DNA of 64,000 nucleotides from Liminaster sp017519885 (GTDB taxonomy: Bacteria; Bacteroidota; Bacteroidia; Bacteroidales; UBA3663), in the NCBI GenBank assembly GCA_017519885.1, contig JAFWRO010000051.1, forward strand, positions 62,001-126,000, given 5' to 3'. The position numbers were made by a program, and so were the translations under genes. Positions 18,551-27,168 of this stretch are shown here, piece after piece. Every line of letters begins with the position of its first letter. The stretch's first letter is position 1. Under the pieces are notes generated by a model that saw only the letters and a list, made by a program, of their open reading frames with translations, was not told the origin of the DNA and did not search any database.

Positions 18551-19315
18551 CTATTTTCCCACGTTATGCTGCGCCTCGTAAACCTTACATAGCGTGGTGA
18601 ATTTGTAAATTGCCTGACGTGCAGCCTGCACGAAGCCAGCGACACCATATCGGAAACCGCCCTTAAGGACAAAGAATTTAAAGAAGCGGAAGGTCGGAGC
18701 AAAAACGAGGGAAGCGTATGTAACACGCTTTCCAAGTCGCCGCGCCATCTCATTATCCGTATATGTATCCAATCGGCGCAGCGTTGCTTTGGTGCTATCG
18801 TCAAGATGAACCATAGCCAGTTCCTTATGCTTCTTGTCAATATACCCGACCTTGCCATTAATGATTGGTACACTGTGGATCTTTTCAGGCCATTCCGTAC
18901 CTTCGCGTGCCAGGAAACGCAACTGATAGTCGGGATATGAAGATGGAAGGTTTTTCCCCATCGTAAAGTTCTTACGCGGGACGAAAAGGCCCCTCACGTC
19001 TCCCGGATCCTTGATGAAATCATAGAGATAGGTCCGCAATTCAGGAGTTATCAGTTCGTCGGCATCAACCACCAGTACCCAGTCGCTCGAAGCCGACTGA
19101 ATGGCGAAATTCCTTGCTGGCTCGCAGATATTATAGTTTCTTTTGGGAAAGACCACAATCTTACATCCGTACTGCTCTGCTATCTTGAGCGTATTGTCGG
19201 TCGACTCCATATCGCAGACAACGATTTCGTCGAAGTCTTTCACTGTCTCGAGAACTCTCGCCAAATATTGCTCGGCATTGTATGTATTAATAACAATGGA
19301 AATATTCTGTTGCAT
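18551..19315 (-). CDS. Glycosyltransferase family 2, LPS-core WaaE/KdtX-like
   Basis: 254 residues. GT-A fold: ISIVINTYNAEQYLARVLETVKD at the N-terminus, the nucleotide-sugar motif CDMESTDNT (35-42), and the DXD-type VVDADELITPEL (83-93). FVPRKNFTMGK and the tail LDTYTDNEMARRL with FFKFFVLKGGFRYGVAGF resemble the WaaE/KdtX group that adds glucose or galactose to lipopolysaccharide inner core. Probably cytosolic, membrane-associated. Transcribed from the box at 19383-19390 together with the GH35 gene. The acceptor is not known. Confidence 0.85.
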   Translation of the reverse strand: MQQNISIVINTYNAEQYLARVLETVKDFDEIVVCDMESTDNTLKIAEQYGCKIVVFPKRNYNICEPARNFAIQSASSDWVLVVDADELITPELRTYLYDFIKDPGDVRGLFVPRKNFTMGKNLPSSYPDYQLRFLAREGTEWPEKIHSVPIINGKVGYIDKKHKELAMVHLDDSTKATLRRLDTYTDNEMARRLGKRVTYASLVFAPTFRFFKFFVLKGGFRYGVAGFVQAARQAIYKFTTLCKVYEAQHNVGK

Positions 19316-19382
19316 ATAAAAATCAAATAATAAGCAATTATTGCTTCTGTTTCTTCGGAAATAAAAGTATCAAATATCAGTG

Positions 19383-19390
19383 CAAAGATA
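19383..19390 (-). promoter_or_regulatory. -7 promoter box of the GT2-GH35 operon
   Basis: TATCTTTGC on the minus strand, about 68 nt upstream of the GT2 start codon. Confidence 0.7.
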
Positions 19391-19525
19391 CAAACGATTT
19401 TCAAGTATCGTTCAAAAAATTAGAAATATTTGACTATCCAAACCTCTTTTTCTTATTTTTTATGGACAAATATAATTCGAATATTCTATTTTCAAGTCCG
19501 TTTCTTTGGCTTAACTTCTTTTATT

Positions 19526-20149
19526 TTATATAATCTTCTCTTTCATCACCAGCGTAGCAAGACTTACAGCATTCTTAACTCCGAATTTTGAAAGTAGACG
19601 TTTCCGATACCAATTGATGGTTTCGGTACTGAGATTGAGGATTTCTGCAATCTGCGGATTGGTCATGCCATCGCAGATCATACGAAGTATATTGCGTTCC
19701 ACTTCCGTGAGTGCAACGACATGTCCTTGAGCCTGTTCGATGATGGCTTCCACTTCGGGACTGAGATACTTTTCTCCCTGCCAAACCTGCCTGATGGCCT
19801 CAATCAGAATTTCGATGGACGAAGACTTCAGCACATAGCCGTGTACACCCACATCGAGCATCCGACGAATGATCGAATATTCGTCGTGGATGGTGGTAGC
19901 AATGATCTTCACTTTGGGATAGCAGGCAATCACCTCCTGACAGAAAGCGATGCCGTCGCCATCCGGCAAGGAGATGTCGAGGAGCAGGACATCAGGCCGG
20001 CTACTGGCGAGTGCCTGACGGCAAGCTTCAAGCGTGTTAAAAGAGCGGCTGACGTGAATGTCTCCGGTGCGGTTGATGGCATTGGCCAAGCCCTCACAGA
20101 CCATAACGTGGTCGTCAGCGATATTGACGTCAATGCGATATTGCTTCAT
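19526..20149 (-). CDS. NarL/FixJ-type response regulator
   Basis: 207 residues. Receiver domain at about 5-120: acidic pocket ADDH (Asp12, Asp13), phospho-acceptor Asp58 in VLLLDISLPDGDG, ATT at 84-86 and Lys108 in YVLKSSS. LuxR-type helix-turn-helix at about 143-200: LTEVERNILRMICDGMTNPQIAEILNLSTETINWYRKRLLSKF. It overlaps the upstream histidine kinase gene by 4 nt (ATGA), so the two are translationally coupled partners. The prime candidate target is the symmetric promoter region at 22126-22239 that drives its own operon and the OmpA-domain gene. Confidence 0.93.
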   Translation of the reverse strand: MKQYRIDVNIADDHVMVCEGLANAINRTGDIHVSRSFNTLEACRQALASSRPDVLLLDISLPDGDGIAFCQEVIACYPKVKIIATTIHDEYSIIRRMLDVGVHGYVLKSSSIEILIEAIRQVWQGEKYLSPEVEAIIEQAQGHVVALTEVERNILRMICDGMTNPQIAEILNLSTETINWYRKRLLSKFGVKNAVSLATLVMKEKII

Positions 20150-22050
20150 ATTGGCAGGATGATATTAGTTTCTGTTCCATGTTCTTTACCACTGACGATG
20201 TGCATTGTGCCATGATAGTGGCTGATGCGTTCACGGATATTCTGGAGTCCGATGCCGCTTTGCTGGCTCTCTGAGTCCAACCCACGTCCATTGTCACTGA
20301 CAGTGAGTGTTACCTGGCCCTCCTCCTGCATCAGCTGGATGTCGATGCGATCGGCATGAGCATGTTTGACTGCGTTGTTGACTAGTTCGTAGGCACATCG
20401 ATAGAGCACCACTTCCACGTCCTGACTCAACCTTTCGTCATTGCCAAAATGACTGAAATGTGCACCGGGCACCGAGATGGCCAGGTCCTGCAACGATGTC
20501 ATCAATCCATTCTTCAACAGCTGTTCAGGCATCAGATGGTGGGCCACATGGCGCAATTCGGTGGCCGTTTCTCCCAGCTGTTTCAGCAATTCAGGCTTCG
20601 ATGCATCACCCTCAATCTTCAATCTGAGCATCGTAAGCATTCCACCCAATCCATCATGCAGGTCGCGGGCAATGCGGCTTCGCTCAGCCACTTCGCCCTC
20701 GAAACGCGCCTTGAAGAGAGCCGTACGGCGTTGGAGTCTGACACTGCGCCACAACAGGAAGAAAGCGAGAACCAGGATCAAAAGCAAGGCTGAAAGCAGA
20801 ATACCAGCCCACAGATGCCATTTTTTCTCGCGGTTCAATTGCTCGATAAGCTTTTGCTTCTTCTCTATATTATAAAGCACCTCCATCTGTGAGATGCTGC
20901 TCTGATAGTTTTGCGTCGAAAAACGCTCCATCATGGTGCGCACCTTGCTGATATAGCGCGAAGCCTCCTCCTTGTTGCCCAATTGTATGTAGATGTTGGC
21001 CAGCATCTCGTAGCAGCCCACATCGCTGAAGGTGGCCTCATCTTCATTCTCATGGATTGACTGCAGCGCATACTGGAGTGCAGCCTTCCAGTTCTTCGCC
21101 TTCATTTCCACCATTGTAGCAGCGGCATACACCTCGCAGCGCGTTTCGGTCATCATCTCTTCATTAACGACATCGAGTGCCTCACGGGCAAAAGTCTTGG
21201 CCTGCGTCAGATTCTCATGCCCGCTCATCAGGTTGATTTTTGCCAATGAGGCAAGCACTTCGGCATAGTCACTGGGTTCTTCGTCACGATGAGCGTGATA
21301 ATAGGCATAGGCCGGATCTATTGTCTGCTTAGCCTGCTGATAGTCATCCCGATCGATATATATCATGGCAAGCCCCCTGCGCGACATCACCATCATCAAC
21401 GAGTCTCCAGTCTTCTTCCCTTTCGCAATGGCTTGCCGATAATGACGTTCGGACTCTTTGTCATTGCCCATCGAAAGATAGAGTTCGGCAATGTTGTGGT
21501 GCAATATCGTCAGACTCTCTCGCCAGCCGTACTTCTCGAAGATGGGCATCGCCTTCTGATAGTATTCGATGGCGAGCAGATTCTTATCCTGTATATTGTA
21601 TAGATTACCGATCGCGCCATAGATTGATGAAAGGTTGTCATCGATGGCCTTCTCGCTGAATCTGGAGTCGGTTCGCATGGTATCAGTTACTGCCAAAGCC
21701 CAATTATAGTAACTCAAGGCCTCATCAAATCGATCTCCACCATAAGCAAGCATTCCCAGCATTCGCAAGGCATCTACTCGAAGGTTCAACCATTTGCGCT
21801 CATTCGACAAGGCAAGGACTTGCTGTGCATTAGCCTCAGCACGCTTGCCATCGATTTGCAGATAGCCCCACATCAGGTCCCTATAGGCCAGGATCCGCTG
21901 TTCATCGTTCAGCGTTTGTCCGCTCTGCAGCACCTGCTCCAGCGAATCCACCTTGCGGTTCCTGTGGTCGGCATAGTCGGCACGTGCAGTAACACACAAC
22001 AGTATCAGCGGCAAAAGCAAAAACCGTCTCATTATGATCTTTTTCCTCAT
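20146..22050 (-). CDS. Hybrid TPR sensor histidine kinase, HisKA_3/NarX class
   Basis: 634 residues. Signal peptide (RRFLLLPLILLCVTARA), a periplasmic region at about 40-400 made of TPR-like repeats (for example ALSYYNWALAVTD, AIEYYQKAMPIFEKYG), one membrane segment at about 414-434 (WAGILLSALLLILVLAFFLLW), then a HisKA_3 dimerisation domain with the phospho-acceptor His465 in RIARDLHDGLGGML, and an ATPase domain with ELVNNAVKHAHA (N box) and VSDNGRGLDSE (G1 box) plus GIGLQNIRERI. It should autophosphorylate and pass phosphate to the response regulator gene it overlaps. The signal sensed is unknown. Its promoter mirrors that of the divergent OmpA-domain gene. Confidence 0.92.
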   Translation of the reverse strand: MRKKIIMRRFLLLPLILLCVTARADYADHRNRKVDSLEQVLQSGQTLNDEQRILAYRDLMWGYLQIDGKRAEANAQQVLALSNERKWLNLRVDALRMLGMLAYGGDRFDEALSYYNWALAVTDTMRTDSRFSEKAIDDNLSSIYGAIGNLYNIQDKNLLAIEYYQKAMPIFEKYGWRESLTILHHNIAELYLSMGNDKESERHYRQAIAKGKKTGDSLMMVMSRRGLAMIYIDRDDYQQAKQTIDPAYAYYHAHRDEEPSDYAEVLASLAKINLMSGHENLTQAKTFAREALDVVNEEMMTETRCEVYAAATMVEMKAKNWKAALQYALQSIHENEDEATFSDVGCYEMLANIYIQLGNKEEASRYISKVRTMMERFSTQNYQSSISQMEVLYNIEKKQKLIEQLNREKKWHLWAGILLSALLLILVLAFFLLWRSVRLQRRTALFKARFEGEVAERSRIARDLHDGLGGMLTMLRLKIEGDASKPELLKQLGETATELRHVAHHLMPEQLLKNGLMTSLQDLAISVPGAHFSHFGNDERLSQDVEVVLYRCAYELVNNAVKHAHADRIDIQLMQEEGQVTLTVSDNGRGLDSESQQSGIGLQNIRERISHYHGTMHIVSGKEHGTETNIILPI

Positions 22051-22125
22051 AATTGTTCAAAAATGGTTTTCCTCCATGGCGTCCTTGGAGCTATATGAGT
22101 GAACTAAACATATTGTTTCGTGCAC

Positions 22126-22239
22126 AAAGATAAGCATTTTTTCTCATATAGCACCACCCAAATGGGTGATTTTTTGTTCTATTTATACTATTCCACCCGT
22201 TTGGGTGGATAAATAATCGAATTAAAATGCTTATCTTTG
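22126..22239. promoter_or_regulatory. Mirror-symmetric divergent promoter region with two operator-like palindromes
   Basis: A perfect 16-bp inverted repeat, CAAAGATAAGCATTTT (22126-22141) and AAAATGCTTATCTTTG (22224-22239), carries the two outward -7 boxes (minus 22133-22126, plus 22232-22239). Between them lie two related palindromes of the form CCACCC-N4-GGGTG(A/G): 22154-22169 and 22193-22208, centres 39 bp apart, each about 20-23 nt from its -7 box and so over the -33 region. This reads as coordinated control of the two-component operon and the OmpA-domain gene by one dimeric regulator. Confidence 0.8.
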
Positions 22240-22267
22240 CCCAAATAATTGACATAAACACTTAAAA

Positions 22268-23497
22268 ATGAATACGACTATGAAAGCAAGAAGACTATTG
22301 GCCATCCTTGTGATGGTATTCGTTGGTATTTCCACGTCCAATGCCCAGGCTTGGCTTAACAAAGTGAAGGAAAAGGCTGTCGAAGCAGGCAAGCGGGCCG
22401 TTGAACAAAAGGTGAAGGAAAAGACCAGCGATGCTGAGCAAGCTGACAATGAGGAGGCAGAAGAATCTGCCACTCCAAAGAAAACTGCCAAAGGTGAAGC
22501 CGTGAAGAATGACTTTGTTCAAGGCACAGTGGTCATCTTTGAGGATAATCTGAAAGGTGAACAGATGGGTGAATTTCCCTCGAAATGGGATTTGATCGAC
22601 AACAATGCCGAAGTGGCTCGCATGAATGGCCAGATGGCCATCAAGTTCGAACATGGCTCCGGCACACACATCACCCCTCTGGTACAAGGCGACAACAGGA
22701 AATACCTGCCTGAAGTGTATTCGTTGGAGTTCGATTATTTCGTTCCCGACGGCGACGAGCATCGCTGTGGCTACACGCTCCATCTGAGGACGGCCGATGA
22801 TGACGGCAACTACGAGACATCCATTGGATTTGGCGATAATGACATTCGCTGGTATATTGCCAAACCTTCAGGAGGAGACAAGGTCGAAGGCGATAAATCG
22901 TTGGAAGGCAACCACGAACGAAACGATTGGAATCATTTTGCGTTGTCGTTCAATAAGCGGGCGCTGAAAGTCTATATCAATGGCCAGCGTGTCATCAACG
23001 CGCCCAATGCAAAGGCTGCCGATTGGTTCTCCATCGAAACGGATTTCTGGGAGGACCACATCGACTACATTACGAATATCCGTCTGGCTAAAGGCGGTGG
23101 TGACCTCTATGCACGCAATGCATCCGATATGACTGCTGTCGAAAAGGCCATTGCTGAAACGGGTAAGTTCGTGACCAACAACATCCTCTTCGAAACCGGC
23201 AAGGCAACGCTGAAGCCCGAGTCGATGGCTGAGATCCAGAAGGTGGCCGACTATATGCTGAAGAACCCAAGCGTACGCTTCGAAGTGCAAGGCCACACCG
23301 ACAACCAAGGCACCGATAAGGTGAACGACCCGCTTTCACAACAGCGTGCCGAAGCTGTCGTGAAGGCGCTCGAAGGACTGGGTGTCGATGGCTTCAACCT
23401 CCGTGCTGTCGGCAAGGGCTCGCACGAACCTGTGGCCGACAACAAGACCGAGGAAGGACGCGCCAAGAATCGTCGTGTAGAGTTCATTAAGAAATAA
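22268..23497 (+). CDS. OmpA-domain cell-envelope protein with a central LamG-like region
   Basis: 409 residues with a signal peptide (MKARRLLAILVMVFVGISTSNA; the ATG at 22280 is an alternative start). Then a charged helical stretch (KVKEKAVEAGKRAVEQKVKEK), a beta-rich centre at about 85-290 that looks like a concanavalin-type jelly roll (FEDNLKGEQMGEFPSKWDL, RHNHFALSF-like NDWNHFALSFNKRALKVYING), and a C-terminal OmpA peptidoglycan-binding domain at 304-409 with FEVQGHTDNQGTDKVNDPLSQQRAEAVV. Probably anchored to peptidoglycan in the periplasm. It diverges from the two-component operon across matching promoters and is likely its target. Confidence 0.87.
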   Translation: MNTTMKARRLLAILVMVFVGISTSNAQAWLNKVKEKAVEAGKRAVEQKVKEKTSDAEQADNEEAEESATPKKTAKGEAVKNDFVQGTVVIFEDNLKGEQMGEFPSKWDLIDNNAEVARMNGQMAIKFEHGSGTHITPLVQGDNRKYLPEVYSLEFDYFVPDGDEHRCGYTLHLRTADDDGNYETSIGFGDNDIRWYIAKPSGGDKVEGDKSLEGNHERNDWNHFALSFNKRALKVYINGQRVINAPNAKAADWFSIETDFWEDHIDYITNIRLAKGGGDLYARNASDMTAVEKAIAETGKFVTNNILFETGKATLKPESMAEIQKVADYMLKNPSVRFEVQGHTDNQGTDKVNDPLSQQRAEAVVKALEGLGVDGFNLRAVGKGSHEPVADNKTEEGRAKNRRVEFIKK

Positions 23498-23801
23498 CCT
23501 TCTTCAATTAACAATTGCTACCTCAACCGAATCAACACCAGCAAAAATAAATACGTCACCCTTTCCTTGACTGAAAGTGTTCAGAAGGACTTTGACGAAG
23601 CCCTCAAGGATGCCTTTCCAACATCAATCACAAAGTCAGAATAGCAAGTGGAACAGTCGCCATGTAGTAAAGGTCGGAGTCAAGATGAATGCCGAGACAC
23701 GATCGGTGGAGGATTGGGTGATTCGATGACGAAACAAGACTCAGTTTGCGCTTTGGGTTATACTATTTTAAACTAATTATTCTTTAGCAATCTATATGGA
23801 A
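23498..23801. pseudogene. Intergenic stretch with a possible coding remnant
   Basis: No intact gene. In the same frame as the OmpA-domain gene, past its stop codon, a short open stretch (about 23520-23643) reads NRINTSKNKYVTLSLTESV and goes on QKDFDEALKDAFP before a TAG. It has no start codon of its own. It looks like a worn piece of a lost gene, but without a homologue this stays a guess. A TTAATTG-type spacer repeat occurs at its start. Confidence 0.3.
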
Positions 23802-24245
23802 TTATTTACGGTATAAATCTAAAGTATATACATACGTTTTTCTACTCCATTGTCCTTCCGAATAAACTGTAGGATTGATGGTGTCATTACCAATGACCAG
23901 GCAAGTCATTCGTTTCCAAAGAGGCATTATATCATATCTTTCTGGAGTGTCATCTTTTGTCGGGAAATTGCTTGATACCAATCCTACATGCACACGTATA
24001 GAGAAGTTTGTGATGGGTGGAATAAGGATTGTAGTATCTGTATCCGACAACCTGAAATAACCATTTCCATAAGGATTATTGTAATTATAAGCCTCTGAAT
24101 AGGCGGGAAGTTGTTTGGAATATGACACCTTGATAGTATCGTTAGTATGGTTATTTACTTCAAAAATGAAATCTCCGAAATAGTCACATGATGCGAACAG
24201 ACAAATAGAAAGAAGCCAAAAGGCCAAAGATACATTTTTTTTCAT
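23802..24245 (-). CDS. Small lipoprotein of unknown function
   Basis: 147 residues from the ATG at 24245, preferred over an in-frame codon at 24272 because it gives a normal lipoprotein signal: MKKNVSLAFWLLSICLFASC with the acylated Cys at position 20. The mature part is beta-rich (FEVNNHTNDTIKVSYSKQLP, SDTDTTILIPPITNFSIRVHVG). Not recognised as a named family. It sits 56 nt behind the porin-fold gene on the same strand, so the two may be co-transcribed. Confidence 0.65.
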   Translation of the reverse strand: MKKNVSLAFWLLSICLFASCDYFGDFIFEVNNHTNDTIKVSYSKQLPAYSEAYNYNNPYGNGYFRLSDTDTTILIPPITNFSIRVHVGLVSSNFPTKDDTPERYDIMPLWKRMTCLVIGNDTINPTVYSEGQWSRKTYVYTLDLYRK

Positions 24246-24301
24246 ATCAGTCTTTTCAGAATTAAAGTACAATTATTAAAGGGGGAAACCGGGAAGTAAC
24301 T

Positions 24302-25030
24302 TTACAGCTTGAACTTGTAGCCCAGGGTGATGGAAAGGCAGCGGTTGCGTACTGCTGGATCTTCTTCGGCATCATCCATGCGAGTGAGGCCGAAATAGTA
24401 GCGGGCATCAAGGGTGATGTTCTTGTATTCGTAGGAGAGGCCGACGGGAATGCCGAAGACTACGCTCTTGCAGATGTCCGACTCCTCGAAACTAAAGGTG
24501 GAAAGGGAGGTGCTGGTTGCAGAAGAGATTGACAAATCCTCTTGAATAAGCTGATCGGCAGGAATTTCTGTAAATCCGGCTACTGCACCATTTACACTCA
24601 TCTTGTCGTTCACCAGAAAGCCGACCTGAAGACCTGTCTTCACCGATAGCCCCTTCCAAACATAAAAATTCGCCAGCAATGGCATGTTGATATAGTCGGC
24701 CTTCAGCTTACCTTTCAATCCGATAATGACAGCCACCTTTCGGCCTTCTTCATTGACTCCCAATTGTCCCAAGGAAGCTTCATATTTAGCGCCCTGCTGC
24801 GAATATATTGCGCCCAACGAGACACCGAGCCATGGCGTTACGCCATACTCTGCTTCCAAACCTTCCGTGAAGCCGACTTTAGTCTTGTAGTTAACTTCTT
24901 CGTCAGAAGAGAGGTCCGACACATTGATGCCAATCATCGGCTTCAAAGAGAATTCGCCCACCTTGTTCTGGGCAGCTGCTGTCATCGTGCTGAGAGAAAT
25001 GGCAGCGAAAAGAATTGCAATTGTTTTCAT
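24302..25030 (-). CDS. Outer-membrane beta-barrel (porin-family) protein
   Basis: 242 residues with a signal peptide (MKTIAILFAAISLSTMTAAAQ). The mature protein has alternating barrel strands: FSLKPMIGINVSDL, GLEAEYGVTPWLGVSLGAIYSQQGAKY, YINMPLLANFYVWKGLSVKTGLQVGFLV, GIPVGLSYEYKNITLDARYYFGLTRM, ending CLSITLGYKFKL with the usual C-terminal aromatic/hydrophobic pattern. It matches the PorT-like outer membrane beta-barrel family. A promoter about 200 nt upstream gives a long 5' leader. A truncated copy of its 3' end lies at 26858-26965. Confidence 0.85.
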   Translation of the reverse strand: MKTIAILFAAISLSTMTAAAQNKVGEFSLKPMIGINVSDLSSDEEVNYKTKVGFTEGLEAEYGVTPWLGVSLGAIYSQQGAKYEASLGQLGVNEEGRKVAVIIGLKGKLKADYINMPLLANFYVWKGLSVKTGLQVGFLVNDKMSVNGAVAGFTEIPADQLIQEDLSISSATSTSLSTFSFEESDICKSVVFGIPVGLSYEYKNITLDARYYFGLTRMDDAEEDPAVRNRCLSITLGYKFKL

Positions 25031-25238
25031 TTTAGCTTTTTGTTAGAAAAAAAAATATCTTCGATGGTATATAGCTCTCTGAGGTGGAAAGTTTAGCGAA
25101 CTAACTGAAGATAAACGTCGAATACGTCTTTCTTGATATAAAGGCTACTGATCCTTTGCCGAACGACGGCCTGATGGCGGTCGCTGCGACACCCTGCACA
25201 AGGCAAGGCTTTTGGTGTCAGTTAGCGCTGCAAAGATA
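25031..25238 (-). promoter_or_regulatory. Promoter and long 5' leader of the porin-family gene, with a conserved element
   Basis: TATCTTTGC box at 25238-25231 on the minus strand, so the leader is about 190 nt. Within it, 25114-25139 is a 26-nt element (plus strand AACGTCGAATACGT then CTTTCTTGATAT) found again, almost unchanged, in the leader of the PEGA gene (29009-29035). In RNA it can form a small ACGT...ACGT hairpin. A GC-rich stretch around 25155-25200 may also fold. Confidence 0.55.
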
Positions 25239-25477
25239 ACGACTTTTTAATAACTCCAACAAAAAAAAGGGAAAAAATGCACGAACTTGGCATTTTTTCC
25301 TTTTTTGAGGATATTTTTTATGAAAAACGAGTGATTTCAGCGAAAGAATGGACACCTTCGCCGTGCAGGATATGGGACTCAGGAAACATTTGTCCGTCAA
25401 CTCCCGCGCCCTTGGGCGCTAACTCCCGTTAACTCCCTGTAATCTTCCACTTTCGCACTTGCGTAACTTGAATAATA
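25239..25477. other. Intergenic region holding a mobile hairpin element
   Basis: Apart from the GGGAGTTAAC-type element at 25392-25443, no gene is seen. A run of AAAAAA/TTTTTT-rich sequence with a palindromic GGCATTTTTTCCTTTTTT stretch (about 25290) may act as terminator for unknown transcripts. Confidence 0.35.
25392..25443 (-). repeat. Interspersed hairpin element (copy 1)
   Basis: On the minus strand: GGGAGTTAACGGGAGTTA, then GCGCCC-AA-GGGCGC, then GGGAGTTGACGGAC. A second copy lies at 39907-39950 on the plus strand with the stem changed to GCGCT-AA-AGCGC. The stem is kept while its bases differ. Confidence 0.8.
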
Positions 25478-26722
25478 TCAGAACTTAGTAAAAGGAACAA
25501 CATTTATCCGATATTCGCCTTTCTCGATCGTACGCTCTTCATCGTTGGTAACGATAACCAAATCATCGCATTTCAGCTCGCCAGCACATTCCACGAGGCT
25601 ATCGACTTCACGTCTTTCTGTCTTTTCGTTGCGCATGTCGTAACAAACTTGAACCAACCGTTTGATACGTGTCCCTTCACGCATCACGAAATTGACTTCC
25701 TTATCGTTGCGCGAACGATAATAGAAGAGGCTTCTATCCGGGTCGTAGCCACGCCGAAGTAGCTCAATAAACACCTGATTTTCGAGCAATCGTCCAAGGT
25801 TATCGCCCAAAGCGAATGCCTTGGCCTGCACAAAGCCATTATCGACGATATAGACTTTGCACGGAGCTTTTTTCATCAGCTTCAGTTTGGCATTAAAGCG
25901 AGGCAGGTAAAAAAACAGATAAGGCTCGTGCAAATAGTCCATATACTTACGCGTCGTATTCACACTCGAAAAGCCGAGTTCCTCGGTCAGGCTGCTTGCG
26001 CTTAATGGATTACAGAAATTGGACACAAGATACATGGCCATATCATTCAAGTCCGTGATGTTGCGAACATTGTGTCGCTTAGCCACATCCTTCCAAACGA
26101 TGGAGTCGAACAGCGTATCAAGATAACTGCGAGTCAACGAACGAGAATTCACGACCTCGGGATATCCACCATTGCGCAAGTAATCGTCTGCCAGCACCGC
26201 CGCATGTGTAGCGTCTTCTGGTTTCAAAGCATGCAAATCGAGTTTGTTCCAGTCGAAGAATTCATCAAGACCAAAAGGCAGCATCTCGACCTGAAGATAC
26301 TTGCCGGTCAATACCGTAGCCATCTCGCTCGACAGCATCTTGGCATTGCTTCCCGTTATGATCAAGTTCTTTCCCATTCTGTAGAGTTCACTGACCCATA
26401 GATCCCAGGCTTCGAGATTTTGCACTTCATCCAAAAGAATATAGTCATAGCCAGGATAAACATCATCAAGCATCCTCATCACAAGATTCGGATTCCAGGC
26501 TTCAAGGAGTGCCTGATTGTCGAAGTTCAGATAGGCAAAGTTTCTGCCCCTCAGCATAAGCAATGCCTGCGTGGATTTGCCTACGCGCCGAGGGCCAGTG
26601 ATCAGTTTGATCAGATGACTTAGCAACAACTGCTCGATGTCTTGGTTAGTTCGTCGTGTCAGGTAAGTCCGCGACATCAGTTCATCACGTTCCTTGCGTT
26701 GATTCAGGATTATCGTCTTCAT
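25478..26722 (-). CDS. AAA-family ATPase with DUF4143 C-terminal domain
   Basis: 414 residues from the ATG at 26722; the longer in-frame start at 26749 overlaps the promoter box and is rejected. Walker A GPRRVGKST (43-51), Walker B YDYILLDEVQN with the sensor-1-like ILITGSNAKMLSSE region, and a DUF4143 restriction-fold-like C-terminal half (DNKEVNFVMREG with a PD-(D/E)xK-like pattern, RNDKEVNFV). The family is widespread, often in many copies, in gut Bacteroidetes; its role is unclear, possibly defence or toxin-like. Isolated here, with its own promoter. Confidence 0.87.
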   Translation of the reverse strand: MKTIILNQRKERDELMSRTYLTRRTNQDIEQLLLSHLIKLITGPRRVGKSTQALLMLRGRNFAYLNFDNQALLEAWNPNLVMRMLDDVYPGYDYILLDEVQNLEAWDLWVSELYRMGKNLIITGSNAKMLSSEMATVLTGKYLQVEMLPFGLDEFFDWNKLDLHALKPEDATHAAVLADDYLRNGGYPEVVNSRSLTRSYLDTLFDSIVWKDVAKRHNVRNITDLNDMAMYLVSNFCNPLSASSLTEELGFSSVNTTRKYMDYLHEPYLFFYLPRFNAKLKLMKKAPCKVYIVDNGFVQAKAFALGDNLGRLLENQVFIELLRRGYDPDRSLFYYRSRNDKEVNFVMREGTRIKRLVQVCYDMRNEKTERREVDSLVECAGELKCDDLVIVTNDEERTIEKGEYRINVVPFTKF

Positions 26723-26746
26723 ACAATAAAGGGCATTAACACGCCG

Positions 26747-26754
26747 CAAAGATA
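26747..26754 (-). promoter_or_regulatory. -7 promoter box of the AAA/DUF4143 gene
   Basis: TATCTTTGC on the minus strand; it decides the start codon at 26722 against 26749. Confidence 0.7.
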
Positions 26755-26857
26755 CGCCATTTTCTTCATTTTTCCAGGTCTATTGCATAAAAAAGTTACT
26801 ATTTTATGCAGTATAGCGTATTTATTGCATAAAATAGCATAATTCTAGCCATCCGGC

Positions 26858-26965
26858 TTACAGCTTGAACTCATAGCTCAGGGTGATGGAGAGGCAACAG
26901 TTGTGCACCACGGGGTTACCTTCGAAATCATCCATGCGCGTGAGACCGAAATAGTATCAGGTATC
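26858..26965 (-). pseudogene. 3' remnant of a second porin-family gene
   Basis: On the minus strand this reads YYFGLTRMDDFEGNP then VVHNCCLSITLSYEFKL and a stop codon, closely matching the last 32 residues of the porin-family protein encoded at 24302-25030 (YYFGLTRMDDAEEDP, CLSITLGYKFKL). An in-frame TGA replaces the Arg codon just before YYFG, and the match stops at about 26965, where the adjacent small gene ends. This is the tail of a truncated paralogue. Confidence 0.88.
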
Positions 26966-26967
26966 GA

Positions 26968-27168
26968 TCAATCTTCCAACTCTCGCAACAAATCAGTCAG
27001 AATATACTGGTCGCTCATCAGATTCAATCCGCTGTCTGGATTTGACAGCAGGGCAAAGGTGCGCGAATTGTAAATCAAATCGAGTGCACGTTCGGGCTCG
27101 ATAGATAAGCGGTCGGAGAGCAAAGCTGCAATTCTACCTATCTTACGCCATAATACTTGATCTCTCAT
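26968..27168 (-). CDS. Small DUF3791-like protein, second of a pair
   Basis: 66 residues, helical and charged: LWRKIGRIAALLSDRLSIEPERALDLIYNSRTFALLSNPDSGLNLMSD. The pattern (helix, EALD.LY.S, LL.DP..GL) resembles small partner proteins found with DUF3791/DUF3990 genes in Bacteroidetes and Firmicutes, which are suspected toxin-antitoxin-like sets. Its start overlaps the stop of the upstream gene by 4 nt (ATGA), so the two are coupled. No DUF3990 partner is present. Its 3' end abuts the porin remnant. Confidence 0.6.
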   Translation of the reverse strand: MRDQVLWRKIGRIAALLSDRLSIEPERALDLIYNSRTFALLSNPDSGLNLMSDQYILTDLLRELED

